In this document: in pieces, positions 16,431 to 20,494 of the stretch | How positions within the stretch are numbered: the first letter of the stretch is position 1 | How the letters are laid out: every line of letters begins with the position of its first letter | Assembly (NCBI GenBank): GCA_934463265.1 | Contig: CAKSIU010000012.1 | Location: 1 to 20,494 of the forward strand | DNA: 20,494 bases | Direction of reading: 5' to 3' | DNA from: an uncultured Eubacteriales bacterium | GTDB taxonomy: Bacteria; Bacillota; Clostridia; Oscillospirales; Acutalibacteraceae | Made by a program: the position numbers and the translations under genes | The notes under the pieces: model-generated | The model's database searches: none | Told to the model about the DNA's origin: nothing | Seen by the model: the letters and a program-made list of their open reading frames with translations, nothing else

Positions 16431-16459
16431 TTTACTATTAAGTTTCGGTGTGATATAAT
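16431..16459 (+). promoter_or_regulatory. Probable promoter of the feo operon
   Basis: A TATAAT -10 (16454-16459) with TTTACT 17 bases upstream (16431-16436). The expected start point is near 16466, 15 bases before the palindromic operator, so a repressor bound there would block the transcribing polymerase. Confidence 0.55.
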
Positions 16460-16480
16460 ATTTAAAGATTTATGTTAATC

Positions 16481-16504
16481 AAATGTTAACCTAGGCTAAC
16501 ATTT
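16481..16504. promoter_or_regulatory. Palindromic operator of the feo operon, probable DtxR-family box
   Basis: A 24-bp palindrome with a single mismatched position pair: half-site AAATGTTAACCT, then AGGCTAACATTT. It lies between the likely transcription start and the feoA ribosome site. The TTA-CCTAGG-TAA core is like the operators bound by DtxR/IdeR/MntR dimers, and the operon itself ends with a DtxR-family gene. An extra ATGTTAA half-site at about 16472 suggests a second, overlapping site. Binding is inferred. Confidence 0.72.
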
Positions 16505-16526
16505 GACATTTGAAAGGAGAATTTTT

Positions 16527-16757
16527 TTGAAAACGCTGAATGATTTAAAACCCGGTCAGTTTGGAATTGTGGAAAAAATTATGTGCGGCAAAGATTTACG
16601 AAGCAGAATTGTCGATATGGGAATAACTCCAGGTGCGCTGGTAATTATGAAAAGAATTGCGCCATTCGGAGACCCTATCCAAATAAATGTGCGCGGTTTT
16701 GACCTCAGCATTAGAAAATCTGAAGCGAAAAATATAAAAATTAAAGAAAGGAAATAA
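16527..16757 (+). CDS. feoA: Ferrous iron transport protein A
   Basis: A 76-residue SH3-like cytosolic protein required for FeoB function. The LKPGQFGIVEKI opening, the LRSRIVDMGITPGA central motif and the PIQINVRGFDLSIRKSEAKNI end are standard FeoA. I chose the TTG at 16527, with AAAGGAGA 7 bases upstream, giving the normal FeoA length; an upstream TTG at 16503 falls in the operator palindrome and has no ribosome site. It ends 3 bases before feoB. The operator just upstream implies iron-responsive repression. Confidence 0.94.
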   Translation: MKTLNDLKPGQFGIVEKIMCGKDLRSRIVDMGITPGALVIMKRIAPFGDPIQINVRGFDLSIRKSEAKNIKIKERK

Positions 16758-16760
16758 TTA

Positions 16761-18860
16761 ATGTCTACAACTGCAATATCATTAAAAGAAAAAAAGTTAG
16801 CAACTGTTAAACTTAAAAAGCTTAAAATCGCATTGGTGGGGAATCCAAATTGCGGAAAAACGACGTTGTTTAATCAGCTTACCGGAAGTAGCCAACATGT
16901 GGGAAATTGGCCTGGAGTCACGGTTGAGAAAAAAGAAGGAAGTTTAAAATTTAGAAATGTAAACATTGATGTACTTGACTTGCCTGGAATTTATTCATTG
17001 TCTCCGTATTCTTCGGAAGAAGTAATCACGAGAAACAGCTTGATTGAAGACAATCCGGACTTAATAATAAATATTGTAGATGCGACGATTTTGGAGAGAA
17101 ATTTGTATCTTACAACGCAACTTTTGGAACTTCAAAAACCAATAATAATCGCGTTCAATATGACTGATATTGTTGAAAAAAAGGGTGATATAATTGATTA
17201 CAATGCGTTTAGAACGGAGCTGAATGTCCCCATTGTGCCGATATCAGCCAATAAAGGAATCGGAATTAAAGAACTTTTAGATTTGGCGGTTAGATATGCC
17301 GAAAATAAAAGTGCAAGTGCAATTTCAGTAAAAAATATTTATGATGATAAAATTGAAAAGGTTATTTCCAAAATAGAAAATGAATTGCTTAAAGAATCAA
17401 ATCTTGATAAGCTTAAAAATAAGGTAAATTTGCGTTGGTTAGCAATAAAAATTTTTGAAAACGATGAGTTATTATTGAAAAAAATAAGTTTGTCAGAAAG
17501 TCAGAGTAAAAATATATCTTCGTACAAAAAAATGCTGTCAATTCCGGAGCACATGGACGAACAAATGCTTGTTGCGGACCAGCGATATAGGTACATATAC
17601 GAGCTTTGTAAGTCTGCAATTAAACGCAAACATTCTCAAGAATATATAACGTTAACGGACAGAATTGACAAAATTGTTACGAACAAATTTTTGGCAGTAC
17701 CTATATTTGCTTTAATAATAATTTCCATTTTTTACATAACTTTTGGGCCAATAGGCTCGTTTTTTAGGATTCATTTTGAATTTTTAATTAAAGATGTTTT
17801 TGGCGGATTCGTTTTGAATTTATTGACTAATTTAGGTGCGGCAGAGTGGTCAAAAAGTTTAATAATCGGCGGAATAATCGAAGGAGTAGGGTCGGTAATA
17901 TCGTTTTTGCCGCAAGTTATGATATTGTTTACGTTGCTTTCGGTTTTGGAAGATAGTGGATATATGGCGAGAGCTGCTTTTATTACTGACAAACTTTTGC
18001 GCAAGGTTGGACTATCAGGAAGAGCGTTTGTTCCGCTACTGATGGGATTTGGCTGCACCGTTCCGGCTGTGCTTGGAACGCGAATTTTAGAAAAGGAAAA
18101 CGATAAAAAACTTACAATTTTGATGATTCCGTTCATGTCTTGCAGCGCAAAAATGCCTGTATACGCGATGTTTATTGCGGCTTTGTTTAAAGAACATCAA
18201 GTTTTAGCGATTTATTCGATTTATTTACTGGGAATTTTGATGGCAATATTCACTGCTATTATTTTCAAAAAGCCTGTTTTAAAAGGCGAAACGGCGTCGT
18301 TTATCATGGAGCTGCCGGAGTATAAGTTTCCGACGTTTAAAAATTTATGTTTGCACGTCGGGGAGCGCGTGAAAGATTTTATTGTTAAAGCTGGCACGAT
18401 TTTGGTTGCTGCCACGATTATAATTTGGTTTTTGCAGTCGTTTAATTTGAAATTGCATATGGTTACTGACCGAAGTCAAAGCATTTTAGCGTCGATAGGA
18501 ATGGGCATAGCGCCGATATTTTCTTTGTGCGGATTCGGAGATTGGCGTGCGGCGGTTTCTTTGCTTTCGGGGCTAATCGCAAAAGAATCGGTTGTCAGCA
18601 CGATGTCAGTCCTTTATGGCACGGGCGGATTAGCTGGGATTTCTCATGTGGTTGCCGAACAATTTTCTACCGTTTCTGCGTATGCTTTTATGGTTTTTGT
18701 CTTGCTGTATACACCTTGCGTGGCGGCCTTGTCAGCGATATACAAGGAATTAAAAAGCGCTAAATGGACGATTATTGCCGTTGGATACCAATTAATTTTG
18801 GCTTTGACATTGTCTATGTTGGTTTATCAACTTGGAACATTTATTTTTAATGTTTTTTGA
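16761..18860 (+). CDS. feoB: Ferrous iron transporter FeoB
   Basis: A 699-residue membrane protein importing Fe(II). The N-terminal G-protein domain is complete: G1 GNPNCGKT (27-34), G2 Thr54 in VTVE, G3 DLPG (73-76), G4 NMTD (133-136) and G5 SANK (162-165). A helical spacer follows to about residue 300. The membrane domain carries the two Gate regions with the conserved cysteines, GFGCTVPA (Cys432) and LLYTPC (Cys653). Length is normal and nothing is missing. It is the second gene of a four-gene operon with feoA, a small Cys-rich membrane protein and a DtxR-family gene. Confidence 0.97.
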   Translation: MSTTAISLKEKKLATVKLKKLKIALVGNPNCGKTTLFNQLTGSSQHVGNWPGVTVEKKEGSLKFRNVNIDVLDLPGIYSLSPYSSEEVITRNSLIEDNPDLIINIVDATILERNLYLTTQLLELQKPIIIAFNMTDIVEKKGDIIDYNAFRTELNVPIVPISANKGIGIKELLDLAVRYAENKSASAISVKNIYDDKIEKVISKIENELLKESNLDKLKNKVNLRWLAIKIFENDELLLKKISLSESQSKNISSYKKMLSIPEHMDEQMLVADQRYRYIYELCKSAIKRKHSQEYITLTDRIDKIVTNKFLAVPIFALIIISIFYITFGPIGSFFRIHFEFLIKDVFGGFVLNLLTNLGAAEWSKSLIIGGIIEGVGSVISFLPQVMILFTLLSVLEDSGYMARAAFITDKLLRKVGLSGRAFVPLLMGFGCTVPAVLGTRILEKENDKKLTILMIPFMSCSAKMPVYAMFIAALFKEHQVLAIYSIYLLGILMAIFTAIIFKKPVLKGETASFIMELPEYKFPTFKNLCLHVGERVKDFIVKAGTILVAATIIIWFLQSFNLKLHMVTDRSQSILASIGMGIAPIFSLCGFGDWRAAVSLLSGLIAKESVVSTMSVLYGTGGLAGISHVVAEQFSTVSAYAFMVFVLLYTPCVAALSAIYKELKSAKWTIIAVGYQLILALTLSMLVYQLGTFIFNVF

Positions 18861-18889
18861 AATTTATTGTGCGTTAAAGGAGTGTTTTT

Positions 18890-19045
18890 ATGATTATCGA
18901 TTTATTTATAGCTATATTCGCAGTTATAATGGTTGTTTTTGTGGTCCAAAAGCAGATTAAACTTTATAAAAAGAGTGGTTTTGCGTCATTTTGTTCCGGA
19001 AGCTGCGCTTCTTGTGACAAAAAATGTAAGCTTCGAAAAAATTAG
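18890..19045 (+). CDS. FeoB-associated Cys-rich small membrane protein
   Basis: A 51-residue protein beginning MIIDLFIAIFAVIMVVFVVQ, a single membrane helix, followed by a basic stretch and a Cys cluster FCSGSCASCDKKCK (four Cys). AAAGGAG lies 7 bases before the ATG. It follows feoB by 29 bases and precedes the regulator by 10. It fits the FeoB-associated Cys-rich membrane protein family seen after feoB in many Firmicutes, which may help iron delivery or act in place of FeoC; its exact role is unknown. Confidence 0.85.
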   Translation: MIIDLFIAIFAVIMVVFVVQKQIKLYKKSGFASFCSGSCASCDKKCKLRKN

Positions 19046-19055
19046 GGGAATTATT

Positions 19056-19442
19056 ATGAAATGTGTTGTTAAATTGACAGGTTCGCTAGAAGATTATTTA
19101 GAAGCGGTATACCTGATTGAAAAAAATAAAGGCGAGGTCAGAATTACTGACATCGCACTTTTTATGAATTTATCAAAACCAAGTGTGAATAAAGCTGTTT
19201 CAACTTTGAAAGAAAATGGTCTGTTGGAGCACGAAAAATACGGTTCGATAAGACTTACTGAAACGGGAACGAGGCTAGCAAAAGAAATTTATTTCAGACA
19301 TGAGACCTTAACGAAATTTTTTATCGACACCTTAGGCATAGAGCCAAGAATCGCAGAGGATGAGGCCTGCAAAATAGAACACATTATCAGCCATCAGACT
19401 TTGAACAAATTAGTAGATTATATGAAAAATTGTGATAGATGA
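19056..19442 (+). CDS. DtxR/MntR-family metal-dependent repressor
   Basis: A 128-residue repressor with an N-terminal winged helix (about 8-75) and a dimerisation/metal domain. It lacks the C-terminal SH3 domain of DtxR, so it resembles MntR in size. Likely ligands are Asp13 and Glu16 (SLEDYLE, as in MntR), His82 (RHETL), Cys105, Glu108 and His109 (EACKIEH, as in DtxR, where MntR has Glu for the Cys). The site therefore mixes Mn- and Fe-type features; the operon favours Fe(II). I chose the ATG at 19056 behind AGGGG. A longer frame starting at 18933 overlaps the small Cys-rich gene and is rejected. It probably binds the palindrome before feoA and so represses its own operon. Confidence 0.9.
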   Translation: MKCVVKLTGSLEDYLEAVYLIEKNKGEVRITDIALFMNLSKPSVNKAVSTLKENGLLEHEKYGSIRLTETGTRLAKEIYFRHETLTKFFIDTLGIEPRIAEDEACKIEHIISHQTLNKLVDYMKNCDR

Positions 19443-19469
19443 AAAAATATTTAATTGCTTTTTTACTTT

Positions 19470-19545
19470 TGGAGCTGGAGAAGAGACTTGAACTCTCGAC
19501 TTCATCATTACGAGTGATGTACTCTACCAACTGAGTTACTCCAGC
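19470..19545 (-). tRNA. tRNA-Thr (anticodon CGU)
   Basis: On the minus strand, a 76-nt class I tRNA: acceptor GCTGGAG/CTCCAGC, discriminator U, encoded CCA, D-arm with AGTTGGTA, anticodon stem CATCA/TGATG enclosing CTCGTAA (anticodon CGU), and T-loop TTCAAGT. It decodes ACG. Confidence 0.96.
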
Positions 19546-19558
19546 AAATTTTTACTTA

Positions 19559-19587
19559 ATTATAACCTTTTAATTTTAATAAGTCAA
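19559..19587 (-). promoter_or_regulatory. SigA-like promoter of tRNA-Thr(CGU)
   Basis: On the minus strand: TTGACT (19582-19587), a 17-bp spacer and TATAAT (19559-19564), 13 bases before the tRNA 5' end. Confidence 0.8.
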
Positions 19588-19634
19588 TAAAAACTTCATG
19601 TTAAAATATTTTTTATAAAAAATTGAAAAAGCTA

Positions 19635-19663
19635 TTGAAATCTTTTTGTTTTAGTGATATAAT
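19635..19663 (+). promoter_or_regulatory. SigA-like promoter of tRNA-Leu(CAA)
   Basis: TTGAAA (19635-19640), a 17-bp spacer and TATAAT (19658-19663), 18 bases before the tRNA. Confidence 0.75.
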
Positions 19664-19681
19664 TAAAGAAATTTTTATTGT

Positions 19682-19768
19682 GCCGGTGTGATGAAATTGG
19701 CAGACGTGACGGACTCAAAATCCGTTGATGGTGACATCGTGTGGGTTCGAGTCCCACCACCGGCACCA
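19682..19768 (+). tRNA. tRNA-Leu (anticodon CAA)
   Basis: An 87-nt class II tRNA: acceptor GCCGGTG/CACCGGC, discriminator A, encoded CCA, anticodon stem ACGGA/TCCGT around CTCAAAA (anticodon CAA), a long variable arm, and T-arm GGTTCGAGTCC. It decodes UUG. Its body differs at many positions from the left tRNA-Leu, yet its 3' flank is nearly the same. Confidence 0.97.
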
Positions 19769-19847
19769 CTGTGGGTAGTTATAAGGGACTTGAGATTTTC
19801 TTATAGCTACTTTTAATATTTAGGGCTTGGCGAGTCAGATTGTTTTA
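19766..19847 (+). repeat. Right copy of the tRNA-Leu 3'-flank inverted repeat
   Basis: Eighty-two bases from the tRNA CCA onward that match the complement of 1-81, with three substitutions and one extra T. The copy ends in the last codons of the convergent recombinase fragment. The left copy stops only because the window does, so the true repeat length is unknown. Confidence 0.9.
19775..19810 (+). terminator. Extended hairpin downstream of tRNA-Leu(CAA)
   Basis: GTAGTTATAAGGGA pairs with TTTCTTATAGCTAC, with three G-U pairs, around an 8-nt loop, and is followed by TTTTAATATTT. It is the right-hand counterpart of the hairpin at 38-72 and lies 7 bases from the tRNA CCA, so transcription termination is its simplest role. 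Confidence 0.6.
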
Positions 19848-19868
19848 ACAGGCAATCTGCTCTTTTTT
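19832..19868 (+). terminator. Intrinsic terminator overlapping the recombinase 3' end
   Basis: GAGTCAGATTG pairs with CAATCTGCTC (one bulged T) around a 10-nt loop and is followed by TTTTTT. On the plus strand it looks like a second terminator after tRNA-Leu(CAA). It lies inside the last codons of the minus-strand recombinase frame. Confidence 0.65.
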
Positions 19869-20494
19869 GTACGTCCAAAAGATTTTCTGTAACTGTCTTT
19901 CTCTTGACGGTTGAATTTCGGAATCTGCACTTGTCCTATCATCTTGTAATAAATTTCAACTCGTTGTATTGTCTCTCCAAAGACTTTCTCTTTATGATGT
20001 ACAATAATTTTATCGATGAACTCATGTAAAAGCTCTGTTGTTAGATCTTCGATATTTGAATATTTTCTAACGATTTTTAAGAATCCATCGGCGTTAAGTT
20101 CATGAGCCTTCTCTTCAGCAACTACGTTTTTCATGTGTTTTATCTGTGCCTTGAGTTCAAACTGCTCATCCTCGTACTTTTGCGACAGCTTTAAAAACCG
20201 GTCTTCTGATAAATTACCTAAGATTTTTTCTTCAAACACTTTTTCGCAAAGCGTATCAAGTTCTTTGTCGCGAGCCAACATTTTATTTAGCGCTTCGAGG
20301 TTTTTCTTCTGTGTCGCCTGAATCCGCTTATAGTTTTCGTCAACAACTATTTTTACAAATTCGTCCTCAAACTCGGTTGCGAGCTAGATAATATTGGAAA
20401 TATTATTTTTGACCAGGTGTGTTAAAACATCAACTCTAATGTGGTGAGTTTTCTTGCACAAACCGTTTTGAGCACGTTGATTACGGCATGAAAA
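19835..20494 (-). pseudogene. Large serine recombinase, C-terminal part, interrupted by TAG
   Basis: The minus-strand frame is open from the window edge to a TAG at 20381-20383, then continues in the same frame to TGA at 19835. Upstream of the TAG it reads CRNQRAQNGLCKKTHHIR and a VDVLTHLVKNNISNII segment; downstream it reads LATEFEDEFVKIVVDENYKR followed by a long charged coiled coil (ARDKELDTLCEKVFEEKI onward) and a basic tail. This is the zinc-ribbon and coiled-coil C-terminal region of large serine recombinases, as in Tn5397- or Tn4451-like transposons and prophages. The catalytic resolvase domain lies beyond the window. The codon at the TAG looks like a simple nonsense change. The 148-residue remainder could begin at ATG 20281 but would have no catalytic domain. 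Confidence 0.8.

Noticed and set aside
16460..16526. A riboswitch upstream of feoA
   Set aside because: The short leader is filled by the palindrome and ribosome site. No known metal riboswitch structure fits in this length.
18933..19055. A 41-residue N-terminal extension of the DtxR-family regulator
   Set aside because: It overlaps the small Cys-rich gene in another frame, lacks a ribosome site, and no family member has such an extension. The ATG at 19056 gives the expected N-terminus.
19835..20281. A complete 148-residue gene starting at ATG 20281
   Set aside because: The same family sequence continues upstream in frame through the TAG to the window edge, so this ATG is internal to a broken recombinase.
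1..20494. CRISPR array, toxin-antitoxin pair or phage defence cassette
   Set aside because: There are no regularly spaced direct repeats, and every gene with recognisable motifs belongs to metabolism, sporulation, iron transport, protein quality control or recombination.

Overview
The window comes from an AT-rich, low-GC endospore-forming Firmicute, most likely an anaerobic member of the Clostridia. This rests on spoVAE and spoVT, strong GGAGG ribosome binding sites with ATG, GTG and TTG starts, a BcrAD/BadF-type acyl-CoA dehydratase activase system, and a Feo ferrous-iron operon. Species-level placement is not possible from the sequence alone.

Layout, left to right. (1) 1-210: a tRNA-Leu(UAA) gene on the minus strand with its own promoter. 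Its 3' flank is an 81-bp sequence that recurs, inverted, at the far right of the window. (2) 238-1984: a ROK-family sugar kinase (minus) divergent from tcdA (plus). (3) 1993-6285: a two-gene minus-strand operon encoding a double-ATPase activase and a dehydratase-like partner; these look like the two pieces of a protein that is often one chain. (4) 6377-10215: a compact aromatic operon, aroB-aroA-aroC-chorismate mutase, with translational overlaps and a strong bidirectional terminator. (5) 10220-13802: a membrane-anchored HtrA protease (minus), then spoVAE and spoVT (plus), then a convergent Cys-rich conserved gene of unknown function. (6) 14039-16329: a SigA-like promoter driving a protein of unknown function and then a zinc-ribbon/kinase-like/TM/PASTA protein whose catalytic kinase motifs are all altered, so a pseudokinase. 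(7) 16341-19442: two GC-rich hairpins, then the iron operon feoA-feoB-small Cys-rich membrane protein-DtxR-family repressor. A near-perfect 24-bp palindrome between promoter and feoA is the likely operator. (8) 19470-20494: tRNA-Thr(CGU) (minus), tRNA-Leu(CAA) (plus), the second copy of the repeat, and the C-terminal part of a large serine recombinase interrupted by an in-frame TAG.

Most of the window is chromosomal housekeeping and sporulation content. The least ordinary structure is at its ends. Two different tRNA-Leu isoacceptor genes, in opposite orientations, share almost the same 3' flank. In both copies that flank ends in the last codons of a convergent recombinase gene. This suggests two related integrative elements, or a duplicated element end, bracketing about 19.7 kb as inverted repeats. 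Other points worth a second look are the feo operator with its hybrid-site DtxR regulator, the degenerate PASTA pseudokinase, the split activase, and the Cys-rich gene beside spoVT. I found no CRISPR array, no rRNA gene and no complete mobile element.
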